From NCBI RefSeq assembly GCF_001625215.2, contig NC_030381.2, positions 52,997,214 to 53,061,213 on the forward strand: a stretch of 64,000 nucleotides of DNA. The letters run 5' to 3'. The DNA comes from Daucus carota subsp. sativus. Lineage: Eukaryota; Streptophyta; Magnoliopsida; Apiales; Apiaceae. The translations under genes and the position numbers were made by a program. Under the pieces are notes generated by a model. It did not search any database and was not told the origin of the DNA. It saw only the letters and a list, made by a program, of their open reading frames with translations. Each line of letters starts with the position of its first letter. Position 1 is the stretch's first letter. Of the stretch, positions 11,817 through 23,591 are shown piece after piece.

Positions 11817-13704
11817 GAATTATAATTGTAACATAAAAATTATTTTGAGTCATCTTTCCGTTAAACATATCACAAATAAAAAATATTATAATTAGTATAA
11901 AAATTTGTTTAAGTAGTTATCCTGTCGAACACAATACTAATAATAAAATTAGTTTGAACCTCCTTCCCGTCAAAGACAATATTAATCCATAATTATTGTT
12001 TTTATGATAAAATTAAATACTATAATTTAGATCAAAATTAGTTTGAGCCGCTCTCTTATCAAACACAATACCAATAACAAAACATTATAATTTAGATATT
12101 AGTTTGAGTCGCCTTACTGTCAAACACATACTAATAAAAATTATTCAAATTATGATAAAATTAAAGATTATAATTTGACAAAAACTATTTTGAATTGTGG
12201 TCCCGTTTTAACAAAAATATATATTATAACATAGATAAAAAAATTATTTTAGCCACTTTCTCGTCAAACATAATACTAATAGAAAATTTATTATTATTTA
12301 GATAAAAATTAGTTTGGGCCGCCTCCCGTGCCCGTCAAACACAATACTAATTAACATTATCTTAAAATCAATATATGATTCCTATTTTATATGTATTATT
12401 TTATATGTTAATTATTTTTATTTTTTTGACTCCTTTTATTAGTTTAAAATTATTATTCTTTTATGGTTCTAATATTTTTGGTATTAGTTTTTTAGTGATT
12501 ATTATCTTTACAATCCTTTATTTTCTATTCGAAATTTAAGAAAATTATAAGACTAAATCGGAAATAAAAATTGTACGTATTACCTTACAAATCTTAAATA
12601 TAAATTGTATTTTATCTATGATTATTAGTTTAAATATATATAATCATATTACTTTTGGCATTCCTAAATAATAAAAAAATTGTATTACCTCTAGAATTCG
12701 AAAAAAAAATTGTATTAACTTTTGGAATCATTCAAGTTGATTTTTTAAATTATAACTATAATTGGATAAAAATTATTTTGAACTGTGGTACCATTTTAAA
12801 AAACAAATATTATAACATAGATAAAAAATTATATTAGCCACTAACCCGTCAAACATAATACTAATAGAAAATTTATTATTATTTAAATAAAAATTGGTTT
12901 GGGCCGCCTCCCGTGCCCGTCAAACGCAATACTAATCAAGAATCATTAACATTATTATAAAATCAATATATATATTTCCTATTTTATATATCCTATTTTT
13001 TTTGTTAATTATTTTTATTTTATGATTCCTATTTATTACTTAAAAATTATTACTCTTTTATGGTTCTAATTTTTTTGCTATTAGTGTTTTTTAATGATTA
13101 TTATCTTTGCAATCCTTTATTTTCTATACGAAATTTTAAAAAAAATTATAAGACTAAATTAATAATAAAAATTATACATATTACCTTACAAATCTTAAAT
13201 ATAAATTGTATTTTATCTGTGATTTTTAGTTTAAATAAATATAATCCTACTCTTTTTAGGATAACTAAATAAGAAAAGAATTGTATTATTTTTAGAATTC
13301 AAAAGGAAAAGAATTGTATTAACTTTTGGAATCTTTGAACCTGATTTTTTAAACATAATCCTATTTCTTTTAGGATTACTAAATAAGAAAAGAATTGTGT
13401 CATCTTTAGAATTCAATAAGAAATATCAAATAAAAAAGAAAAGAATAGTCCTATTTCTTTTAGGATTATTAAATAAAAAAAGAATTGTGTCATCTTTAGA
13501 TTTCAATAAAAATATTAAATAAAAAAGAAAAGAATTGTATCATCTTTAGTATTCAATAAGAAAAGAATTGTATCACCTTTAGAATTCTTAAACATGATTT
13601 TTTGAATTATAACTATATTTTCTATTCGAAATTTAAGAAAAATCAGAAGACTGAATCGAGCAATTCTAGAGACGCCCGCATCCTCCTTTATATATATATA
13701 TTGA
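11817..13704 (-). mobile_element. Helitron-family sequence D lacking its own 3' hairpin
   Basis: This stretch is made of the same diverged modules as A-C (the phrase CGTCAAACATAATACTAATA and the word GGGCCGCC recur). It ends at 13704 with the 5' terminus TCAATATATATATATAAAGG on the minus strand. No CTAG hairpin of its own is seen at its left side. It may be an older, internally rearranged copy or the missing body of B. No gene. Confidence 0.6.
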
Positions 13705-14370
13705 CTAGTGAAAAAAGCCGCGCTTCGCAGCGGCGTTATGAATTTTTTATAAATTTAGACAAAAAATTGTTTTAGCTACTTTTCCGTCAAACATGATACT
13801 AATAAAAACATATTATTATTTAAAACATATTATTATTTAGGTAAAAATTAATTTGGGCCGCCCTCCCCTTAAACACAATACTAATAAATAATCTTTTTTT
13901 ATAAATTTTGATACGAAATAATATTATAATTCCATAGAAATTATTTTTAGTCGTGTTCCCGTTAAACATATCTTCAATATATCTTATCGAAAATAAGAAT
14001 TGTATATATTACTTTACATATTTTAAATATAAATTGTATTTTATCTATTATTATTAGTTTGAATAAATATAATCCTATTTCTTTTAGGATTATTAAATAA
14101 GAAAAGAATTGTATCATCTTTAGAATTCAATAAGAAATATTATTGTATCATCTTTAGAATTTAATAAGAAATACCAAATAAGAAAAGAACTGTATCATCT
14201 TTAGAATTAAATAAGAAAGAATTGTATTACTTTACAAATTCTTGGACTTGATTTTTTGAATTATAATTATATTTTATCTCCGAAATTCAAGAAAATTTAG
14301 AAGACTGAATCGAACAATTCTAGACACGCCCGCATTCTCCTTTATATATATATATTGATTGATTGATTGA
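13705..14370 (-). mobile_element. Non-autonomous Helitron C
   Basis: On the minus strand it begins TCAATCAATCAATCAATATA at 14370, preceded by A. It ends with a GC-rich hairpin (GCCGCTGCGAAGCGCGGC) plus TTTTTTCACTAG at 13705. The CTAG is followed at once by the TC of sequence D, making a head-to-tail junction. It is 666 bp and non-coding. Confidence 0.82.
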
Positions 14371-15295
14371 TAGCTTCCTGCAGAACCCTGAGTTTGCACT
14401 AGCAGTATGCTGATCTCTTTGTTCACTTATTGCTCCATATACACTTTAAACGGCACAGTGCCTTCATTTTCTCCCTCCTCCAATACCAAGTACCATCAGA
14501 CACGACCCGAACCCGACTCGAACACGATCCGAACCCGCAACCTGATTTACTGAGACAAAACCCGAAAGTGACCTGAAAATCACCCGTTTGACACGAAATG
14601 GACCCGACATGACCCGAAATTAGAATTTCATTTCTAATAACTTCAATTTTCAGTTTTATTCAATTTTAAGTGATTTTAGTTTGACCCGAAATCGACCCGA
14701 TTGCTGACACGAACACAACTCGTTATCCGAAACTGTCACCCCTACATTAGGTTAGGGCATTCGCTATTAAACATGTCATTCGCCAGATATAGCCCACTCA
14801 TTACCATCCGGAGACATCAAAGATGTTGCCAATTGTTCTGAATTTATTGAAATTGATATTATTAAAATATGATAAAGTTTGAAGTAGATTTTTTGGAATA
14901 TGAACACATTTAAAATTTTATTGGCGTGAGCGGGCGATATTCTGCTACTACTTGAAGTTCAATGCGATGTTAAAATAGTTACTACACCTGTGATATAGCA
15001 TCAATTATAGAAAAAGAGACTAATACAAATAGAATTAAAAATTGTTAAACTTCATTCTATACTTCGAACCAATTATAAATATAATTATGATGCCACATGG
15101 GCATCCATGTGTATTCATACTATTTTAACTAGAAACAGATTCCTTATCTAAAAAGAAAGAAAAATAATTACACAATCAATAAACTATCATTCTTAAACAA
15201 TGCATCTTGTTAATATTCATGCCACATGAAAGGCTAAAATAACAATGCTGGTAGAAAAAACATTGTAGCAAAAACTAATAGAAAAACAGAGCTTA
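14371..15295. other. Spacer with degenerate GACCCGAA repeat and unit 3 flank
   Basis: From about 14490 to 14745 the sequence repeats variants of GACCCGAA and ends TGTCACCCCTA. This looks like the right end of a hAT-type MITE whose left end is not recognisable. From about 15100 the 3'-flank block of the F-box units resumes, truncated on its left. No gene is seen. Confidence 0.5.
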
Positions 15296-16870
15296 TTACA
15301 GAAAGTTTACCTCATAGACTTTGTGATAAACTAATAATAAAGAGCATGTCTCATTTTTATCTATAATCTTAAGCTTGCAAGTTGTTAATTCGCTCTGTAA
15401 GTTTAACAGTTCTTGCCAGGCCTCTGCATCTATTGACAAATTTGAAATTTCAATTGCTACATATCGCAAAGCACTCCCATAAGCCAGCAGGCATTTAACA
15501 AATGCCAATTCATCATATATTCCATGGAATGTTCTAATATATACTGTTTTAAGATGTGTGGATAAGCATTTTGGAACACGTGATTGTGACCAACCCCATG
15601 AGCTGCGAAAAGATTCATGAAAACAACTAGAAACAAGACCCTGCCGACAAGAGAGAGCAAAGTGTTAAATTCTAAGTTCAGTGTCCTTGACAAATACGTC
15701 AAATCTCAGTTTTTAAACTCACCTGCGGAAATTTAAGACTTTCAAGGTTCGGTGAGTTTTGAAGGAAGTCATCCAGTAAAGTTTCATGAAAACACTCATT
15801 AACATTAATTACCAGCTCAGTCAAGTTATGAAATGGAGGAAACTCATAATGACCATTATCATCATATGCTAGGCTGAGGATCTTCAAAATAAGAAGGCAA
15901 ACCGTTATAGTCACATAAATTTGCAGCAAAGATAAAAATTAGTTCATGTAAGTAAAGATTTAGGCATGAGACTAACCTCCACAGTGCTATCTGGCAAAGT
16001 CAAAATTTTGACATGATTAATCTGTTTAAGCAGCCCAAACACGCAATCAACTCCTTTTCCCATCTCATCCCAGATGTCGATTTCAGCTATCTTGAGGAAT
16101 GGCAAGTTCAACTTGAACAAAATATCATTATCACCGCCTGTGTAACAACCAATTTTGAGATTCTCTAATCTCGGTGTATCAATCAAAGTCCGAAGCACTT
16201 CATCATATGAAATAAGACAACATGACAACCTCTTCAATACAGGTCCACAAATACTTAAAGAGTTGCCCGTAAGCCATTCACAGTCGACAATTATCAAATC
16301 TTCAAGCACGGGACAGTTTAACAAAAGCTTCCCAATTGACTCATAGCTCGAAATTGTAACATGGTCGAAGCCAAGCACCCGAAGCCTTGAAAGCGTAACA
16401 TTCTCCCGAATCTCAACTGATATTTTCCCACTGAGTAGAAGAACTTCAACACTAGTACACATGTCAAAATATATCTTGGACCAATTCATACAAGTCTGGG
16501 AACCAAAAAATAAGTGCATCTCTTTCAAATCACGTCCAAGCGCATTCATAATCCACTCATTAACACGGTCCCGGTAGTAATCTCCACGATAACACTCTAA
16601 CAAGAATTTGGCAATTTTCAAATTATTCGGCCTACGCATCAAAAATTTATCAACAAAGTCGATGAAATGTATGCCTGGATTCCTACCATCAGTAAAATCA
16701 AGATTCGGGAGTGACTCGCAGAGAGGTCTCCATCTTTTGGACAAGATACAAGTGCGCACGGCAGGTTTAATTGGAAGCAATGCAAGTATAGCGATGAGTA
16801 GTGAGTCAGGTAAATCACTGATTCTATCTACCTCACAAATATTCGCTAATTTTTTTGAAGTCGAATTCAT
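15296..16870 (-). CDS. F-box/LRR/FBD protein, array copy 3
   Basis: Three exons on the minus strand (16870-15977, 15881-15723, 15640-15296) give 465 aa. The start MNSTSKKLANIC carries Asp2 to Asn. The F-box lies at about residues 14-57 with the LPIKPAVRT variant also seen in copies 4 and 5. The LRR-like centre includes VLEDLIIVDCEWLTGNSLS. The exon 3 FBD reads VPKCLSTHLKTVYIRTFHG. The usual TTATAA stop is changed to TTATTATTAG, so the frame reads on for about 15 residues to a TAA at 15296. A splice at the following GTAAAC would change that tail. Probable SCF receptor; substrate unknown. Confidence 0.88.
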
Positions 16871-17213
16871 GATATGATACCAATGAATTACACTGGAAGC
16901 TGATAATTAGAGATTAAAAGCTTATGGGAAGGAAGAGAGATTAGTTACCAAATTCGATGTGCGAGAAACGTTTCGGCTTACTCCAATAGATTGTACAGCG
17001 ATGAAACACCGAAAAAATCAATACTAACGAATTCAAACTCTATCTCTAATGAGCAGAACCTTCACGAATATCTTATGCTCGGAATGGCTCCAAAATCCCC
17101 ATTTTCTAGAGAGAGAGAGTAAGAGAGAGGCATAGGGGTTGGAGAGAGAGAGGGGAGACGAGGGTTGACGGTTTTGTTTCATTATTTGTTTTGTTTGTTT
17201 TCTTCACTTTCTA
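16871..17213. other. 5' flank of F-box copy 3
   Basis: The first ~100 bases match the flank of copies 1 and 4. A GA-rich stretch (about 17107-17160) follows, then T-rich sequence up to a Stowaway insertion. No gene is seen. Confidence 0.5.
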
Positions 17214-17471
17214 CTCCCTCTGTACCAGTCAATTGTATACGTTTTTTTTCGTTTTTTTTCATTGCTCGACACGCTTTTAAGGCTCTTATAAAACATAGTT
17301 CTACAACTTATTTTTAAGATTTTCCTTTTTTTGTACAAAAATATAAATGTTATACTTTTATAAAAAAAAAAAATCTTAAAAATAATTTACTGAACTATAA
17401 TATATTGAAGCATTAAAGTCCGTGACGCGTCCCCGTCCCCCAATGTATACTATTGACCGGGACGGAGGGAG
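17214..17471. mobile_element. Stowaway MITE, 258 bp
   Basis: The left end is CTCCCTCTGTACCAGTC and the right end is the complement of CTCCCTCCGTCCCGGTC. Each is flanked by the TA target duplication (17212-17213 and 17472-17473). These are the standard Stowaway (Tc1/mariner) ends. The interior is AT-rich and non-coding. Confidence 0.93.
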
Positions 17472-18719
17472 TAGTAATTTAAGAAAAAGAAATTGTAATA
17501 TAATTGCTTTAAGGTTTGGGTAACATGTGATTTATATTTTAAATTTTAATAATTATGATATTTTTATTAATAAATAATTATGAGATTTTAGCAGGTACGA
17601 CTAAAATCATTTGGCTATCCAACTTTAAATCAATTTTCCAACCCATCCGTATCCTCAATCTGGAATTTTATTTCCGATCATCATTTTCAATGGAAAATAG
17701 TTATAATCGTAGGTATTCGAAAATTTTTAAAATTTTTAAATAATATTATAATATATTTAATATTATAAATTTTAGTTTAAATTATATTAATAAGTCACGT
17801 AATATTTTCTATATTTTTATATAACATTTTAAATATTTAATTCAAATTAATATTTATTTATAATAAATTTTATTTTAATTAATTTGTATTAGAAAAAAAC
17901 ATTTAAATAATAAATGAGATTTTTAATTAAATATCAAAATATAATATGGTTATAGTTAATATTTATAAAATATTAATATATAAATATAATATTTATATTA
18001 AATATGAAAACCGGGGAGTTTCGGTACTGACGGGGAGACTCTAATCTTCGAACCCGTCCCGTCCCGATCCACGAATTTTTTATAAAACATTTTCCGTCTC
18101 ATCACGTATCAAAAAAATCCCAGATTCTCCTACTCAAAATGGGGCAGCGGATCAGGGTCATGCCCATCCCTAAATTTTAGCGAATTATGTACATTTTATG
18201 TTAAGAATTCATGGATTATGATAAGATCCAAAAAGAAAAATATATATCAAACAATTCCATGGAAGTTATCATTTTATAAAATTCATAAAAATCATCAATA
18301 TTCTCTTTCAAAAAAAAAAAAAAAAATCATCAATATTCGATATCATCATATTTTAATAATTTTTAAACTTCGAGGCGATGTTAATATAGTTATTACTCCT
18401 GTAATGTAGCATCAATTATGGACTAATATAATATTAAAGAATGTGTTAAAATTGAAATTTTATAAACTTCATTTTATATTCAAAATCACTTATAAGTTTA
18501 ATTATAATTGTCACTTAGGGATTTAAGACGACAATTGGAGAGTAATGAATATAAAAATAAATTTGATTTAGATTTTTATAGTTATATAATATCTATTATG
18601 AGTTTAATTAGTTTTGTATTTATTTGATATTATTTTAAAATCATATACTGAAACACAAAATCTACTTAAGTAACAAAATATATTTTTAAAATATCATATT
18701 ATTAACGATAGTTATATCT
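17472..18719. other. AT-rich spacer with hAT-like end
   Basis: This is very AT-rich and no gene is supported. A GC-richer island at about 18009-18175 ends CATGCCCATCCCTAA, resembling the right end of a hAT-type MITE (TAGGGATGGGCATG on the other strand). The matching left end could not be fixed. Confidence 0.4.
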
Positions 18720-19790
18720 AATCTAACATAGCAATGGCTTATTAAACTGCTAAATTCTGAGTTTCTAGTGGGTGTGGCAGGAAAACTGCCACCCAATATT
18801 GCATTCATATCTACATTCAAGCATGATCGAGTCAAGATTAGCTAAAGAGAAAACTCTAACATTTATCATCTGTAGTTGTTTCTATTTCGTCATTCAACAG
18901 GATTTCATCATTCAACGTCGACCAAAAAATACAAGTTCTTTTTAAATCATAGTGTAATTGAATTAAATCGCCACTCTTCATAGTGTTTCTGAAGATACAC
19001 CCCCATTCTCAAAGCATTAAATAATAAATAATGCATCGAAGATCAAAATAATACAGTATTAAATTACATTTAATAATAAACTAATACTCCAATATTTCTT
19101 GTTGGTTCCATCCCAACTTTTCTGATGGAATAAATGTTGTGGCCAATAAATAGTGCTTGATCAAACTCCATAGGGGAATCCAAGCTTTGATATGCTGATC
19201 AAACTTGTTTATACAAGGTATGTATGGATAGGTGTTATGGTCCCTCTTACATGGTCGTGCCAAGCCAATATACAGGATGAAAGCAAGGTCTCCGTTTAAC
19301 TTGAAAACTATGATATCAACTTGCGAAACAGACAGTTAACAAACCATCTGTGTTCAGCTACAAATAAACCAGGGACAAAATTAATAAATTTTCGAATCAT
19401 ACATTCTGTATCACCTTGGCGAAAAGTCTGGTCTGAGTGTCTGACAAATTCAGGTTCATCACAAGTGTTTGAATTTACAACCTAAACTGACAGAGGCGGA
19501 TCTTAGAAGGGGCAAGAGGGGGCAACTGACCCCCCTTAATTTTTTTGTTTGTTAATATTATACATATTTTTAGGTTGTAAAATTGAAATTGACTCCCCTT
19601 AATTTTTTTGTGACCCCTTTTAAATTTTTTTACAAAAAAATTGACCCTCCTTAACTTTATAGTCAGATCCGCCACTGGCACCAGACCACTTGCTTTGATT
19701 CACGGAGATAAATAACCAATTAGAATCATAACTATCTATATATCCATTTATCTATATTATACTATTATAACCAGAATTACACATCTGTGA
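18720..19790. repeat. Distal 5'-flank block of unit 3
   Basis: This is a copy of the block at 4680-5775 and 30220-31420. It shares the CAATATTTCTTG, TACATGGTCGTGCC and TTGGCGAAAAGTCTG passages in the same order. It is interrupted by the MITE at 19491-19677. No gene. Confidence 0.72.
19491..19677. mobile_element. hAT-like MITE with CAGAGGCGGATCT ends
   Basis: The left end CAGAGGCGGATCT and the right end AGATCCGCCACTG form an imperfect inverted repeat of a common plant hAT MITE type. Compared with the other units it replaces about 33 bp between the AAACTGA and GCACCAG landmarks, so no 8-bp target duplication remains. It is 187 bp, GC-poor inside and non-coding. Confidence 0.7.
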
Positions 19791-20117
19791 AGTGGGAGGG
19801 CAGATTTGTAATATTGCTTTTAAGGAAGAAGGAAAACCTGATATCTTTCTTTGGGGTTGTTTGGTTGAACTTAAAAAAAGTGACTTATTGCTTAAAGTAA
19901 AGAAGTGGATTATAAGTGAAAAGTTGGTCTGAACTTATAAGTTATTAAAAGTGTTTGGATACTCATGACTTATTTTGTTATAATAAGCTCCAAACCTAAA
20001 AAAAAGCTAGATTTTCTAGCTTTTTTTCCGAGCTTTTAAGCCTCATTTTAAGTACTTCTCTTAAGTTTCCAAACACTACATAAATAAGTTGAAGCAACTT
20101 CTCTTCCAAATAAACAA

Positions 20118-22424
20118 CTAGCATAAAAACCCGTGCGAGGCACGGGACTCTAGATTTTGTTGTATTTTAAATAATATTCGTGTGTTATCATATTATTTCG
20201 AGCATAACTATTACGTCATATTTTTTAACAGAATATGTAAATATGAAATGTAACATTTGCAATCTAATAGTATTGATAGTAAAAAATTATGGATCAAAAA
20301 CAACATTTGAACTGATTTTTCTATATTCAATTTTGTTAAGATATAGAGGCCACTACCATATTATCAACATGTTCAAAATTATACTCGAAACTAATACTGA
20401 AACTTTTAGAATCTAAATATATTATACCTCATTAAAAAGATCTGTAATTTATTGTTGAAAATTATCAAATTATTTCATCCAATATGAAAACTTGTTCTTG
20501 ATATGTGAATTACGATATCCTAAATCATGATTAGATGAAGATGTATGGTCCGCGTTGTTTTATATTTATTTCTCTTTTTTTGAGCGTACGTTTGTGTAAT
20601 AGTTAAGTGATATATGATGGACATACCATCAACACATTCTTTTTTATCATATGTTGCACACACCTTGTATAAATAATAATTGAAACATATATTATATGTA
20701 AAAGACCCTACCTTACTTTATTATAAAAGCATCCATTGAACTACTAACCTTATAATTGTACCCGAAAAATTTCGACACGTTTGATTTGACTTACCCTTTT
20801 AATTTTCATATCAATTATATAGTATTTCAATGTCTTATATTTTTTTGTTAATTTAAAATATTAGATGATTATTACTTTAATACCGCGTGTTATAATATTG
20901 TCTTGCTATAAAATTTTGTTTTTTATCATTAGTTTTCTGAGCTTGTTGATTTAGGCTTTTAATGATTTTTCATGTAATTGTTATAAACCAGATCTCAAAT
21001 AGCAAAAATAGAGTAGATGTCAGTTAGGCACCATGAAGTTCATAAAAATAAGAAATATTTAGTTTAATTAGCCGTATAGTTACTTTTTTAGCTTTGTGCA
21101 AACTCATATTTTTAAATATTTTGATACTCTTATTTCTTAGGGGTGAGCAATGTAGCATATCATAAAGATCAAATCAGGTGTTCGATATTATGGCTTATGA
21201 AAAACTATTCTTGTTCTATTCCCGTTTAATCAGATATTAGTTTTCACCTTATCGCGTCGGATTATCCATTTCAGAATTAATTATATTTTATTAGTTTAAT
21301 TTGTAATTGATTAATTAATTTAATTATACTTCGAATCATTTTATTTAACTCGTATGTTATACATTGATGGATGGCATATTAAAATTATAGTTTTAAGACT
21401 TTAACATATACATATAACTTATTTCTCTGTGTTATTTTATTTTAAGCAAGTAAAATTTATAACTCAACTCTTTTTAGTAGGTCTCGTAAACGCGTTTTAT
21501 TATTATTTGGTTGACTTTTGATTAACAATATAGAAATTCCCTAAATTCACCTTTGTATCACAAGTTATAATATTTCAAATTCATATATCACCAAAATCAC
21601 ATCATTTAGACGTATTTTCTAACACCAAATTTGATGTATTTGTCACTATTCTTATATCTATAAAAAAAAATTTGAAAAGATTTGGTTACACGTCGAATTC
21701 TGGATTCATCATAAGTATAAAATAAAAAAGTAATCCAAATAAAAATATTCTCTCAGTTATCTTATTTTATGTTCTTCAAAATATTGTAATTTTTTTATAA
21801 GTCACTTTTTATAATTAAAAGAAAAATATGACATAATCCATGTTGAAAGTCCATCAATTTTTCCTTTCAAAGATGCTCACCGAAATCTTAGTTTTTGTGC
21901 TTATTTCTAACATTCATGGCTTAAAATTTTCTAATATTGTATCAGTACTCGTTTAAAGTATTAAGTTAGATTTGAATTCGTCCAATTTTATTCAAATATG
22001 AATTATATCCATTATTTGAAGTCTGAAACATGGCTCGAGCCCAATTGTTCAAAATTTTTTCAAATTTAAATTCATTACGTAAGTAATTAATTTATGGATA
22101 TTAATCTATCATGTAAAAAACATATGAGACTTACCTGAAATAATAACTTATTTCAAATAAATAAGATATTGAAAAAAATATAAATACAACAGTTTTAATG
22201 TATGAGTTTAATGCTTTTGAACAAAAAAAATTAATTGTCTGTGTAGCTCAAGTGGTTTGAGAGGTGTACTTGTAATGAAGAGGTCTTGGGTTCAAGTCCC
22301 ATTAATAACATTTTTTTTGTATGTATGAGAAAGAGTTAGGTTCGGAGTTAGGCTCGGGTTCGGAGTTAGGTAATTTATTTGCTCAGGAGGGAGGCTTGAC
22401 ACGAACCTGTTGGACTACTATATA
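20118..22424 (-). mobile_element. Helitron 3' terminus on minus strand, 5' limit unclear
   Basis: On the minus strand the sequence CCCGTGCCTCGCACGGG followed by TTTTTATGCTAG ends at 20118, a textbook Helitron 3' end. The region up to 22424 is AT-rich with no convincing protein match; several short ORFs are not supported. I could not find a clear TC 5' terminus, so the right limit is set by the neighbouring plus-strand Helitron. Confidence 0.55.
22237..22306 (+). other. tRNA-like sequence with A and B boxes
   Basis: TAGCTCAAGTGG (22244-22255) fits the pol III A box, and GGTTCAAGTCC (22289-22299) fits the B box at normal spacing. The T-arm can pair (TGGG with CCCA) but the anticodon stem does not, and no acceptor stem forms. 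It is a tRNA pseudogene or SINE-type promoter relic, not a working tRNA. Confidence 0.5.
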
Positions 22425-22930
22425 TCTATACTATACTATAATAAGCCAACATGGGTATAATTTGTAGTCCTAGATTTTAGTTATATTTTTTGGTTTGGTA
22501 CTCTCCTTTTGGTACTACAACTCTAGAAATGTGGAGTCTATTAGTCTTACATTGTTAAACAGTTTCAAATACTAAAAACACTCCTAACAATACCTTATCA
22601 TATAATATTTCATTAAAAAATTATAATGATGTTATAAATAAAATTATAAATAATAATTTTGAATATCTTTTTTTAACAAAAAGCTTTATATAACTCTTTT
22701 TAACTTTAATGTGTTCTATTTCAATATAAACACCAAACATTACATAACCCTTTCTAACTCAAATCTTAAAAGTTTCTGTTGTCAAACAAATCAAGATTAC
22801 AGAATTATGTTGAAATTTGATTGATTAGATTACTGAATTTTTCAAATGTATTACAAGATCGTCTATGTTTGGAAAAGATTTGAATTTTCTGATTTTTTTA
22901 ATTTTTAGATCTACATGTACTAAATTCGGA

Positions 22931-23027
<97 letters not shown>

Positions 23028-23202
23028 AGGATTTGTCCATTTTCAGGTAATCATGAGAAAATATAGTCAGTCGAATAATATAATTTAATTAAATTCAATC
23101 TATTAATATTAAAATACCAATAAAATGATGTTAAAATTTAAATTATAAAAATTAAATTACGAACTATATATCCGCCCGTGCTTCGCACGGGTTAAAGGCT
23201 AG
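22425..23202 (+). mobile_element. Complete non-autonomous Helitron, 778 bp
   Basis: The 5' end is TCTATACTATACTATAATAA, preceded by A at 22424. The 3' end is the hairpin CCCGTGCTTCGCACGGG (23174-23190, stem of 7) followed by TTAAAGGCTAG, then T at 23203. These are the plant Helitron rules (A/TC...CTAG/T). No ORF. It contains the CT/TA microsatellite at 22937-23021. Confidence 0.87.
22937..23021. repeat. (CT)n(TA)n compound microsatellite
   Basis: About 14 CT units are followed directly by about 29 TA units, inside the Helitron at 22425-23202. Length is likely to vary between individuals. Confidence 0.95.
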
Positions 23203-23245
23203 TATAAGTAGATAGATAAGTTGAGTTTGCCAAACACCCACTTTA

Positions 23246-23590
23246 TATCTGATGAAAACTTAAAGTTGGGTCCTTTCAACTTTCTGAACATGTTAAACCG
23301 GTCTCTTAAATTTTCAAAAGCATAAACAACACCTGAAGTTTCCATAAATTACGAACTAGTCTGTCTACTTGCAGAAAAGTAGTCCCTCACAGTTTCAAAA
23401 AATTACTGGCCCATCCAATGCTTCCAGTTCAGAATTTGACATTTTGATCCTTTTAGAAGAATATAATTTAGAAGTTACACTGTTTTTTAAAGATTAAAAT
23501 GTTCCTTTTAAGTTGAGGAAAAATTCTTGGTAAATACATGAACTTCAGTTTAAGTTATATACACAAAATTAAAATAAAAAATTACTAATG
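23246..23590. repeat. Duplicated piece of the 3'-flank block
   Basis: This piece is nearly the same as 24988-25325 and also similar to 31490-31830. Together with 19758-19851 it makes a partial extra copy of the unit start. No gene. Confidence 0.8.
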
Positions 23591-23591
23591 T

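Larger units (their letters stand above)
19852..23240. mobile_element. Tourist-like MITE split by nested Helitrons
   Basis: The left end TGGGGTTGTTTGG and the right end CCAAACACCCA are in inverted orientation. Both are flanked by CTT (19849-19851 and 23241-23243). Removing everything between restores the uninterrupted sequence seen at 24968-24990. The interior holds Helitron ends at 20118 and 22425-23202, so the MITE was the target of later insertions. A second inner end-like sequence (CCAAATAAACAAC, about 20107-20118) makes the exact history uncertain. Confidence 0.6.

Noticed and set aside
10392-14370. Repeated modules that could be taken for a CRISPR array or a centromeric satellite
   Set aside because: Repeat lengths and spacers are irregular, and the CTAG hairpin and TC ends identify Helitrons.
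17007-17170. Possible exon in the GA-rich stretch upstream of F-box copy 3
   Set aside because: Low-complexity GA sequence with no open frame shared with other copies.
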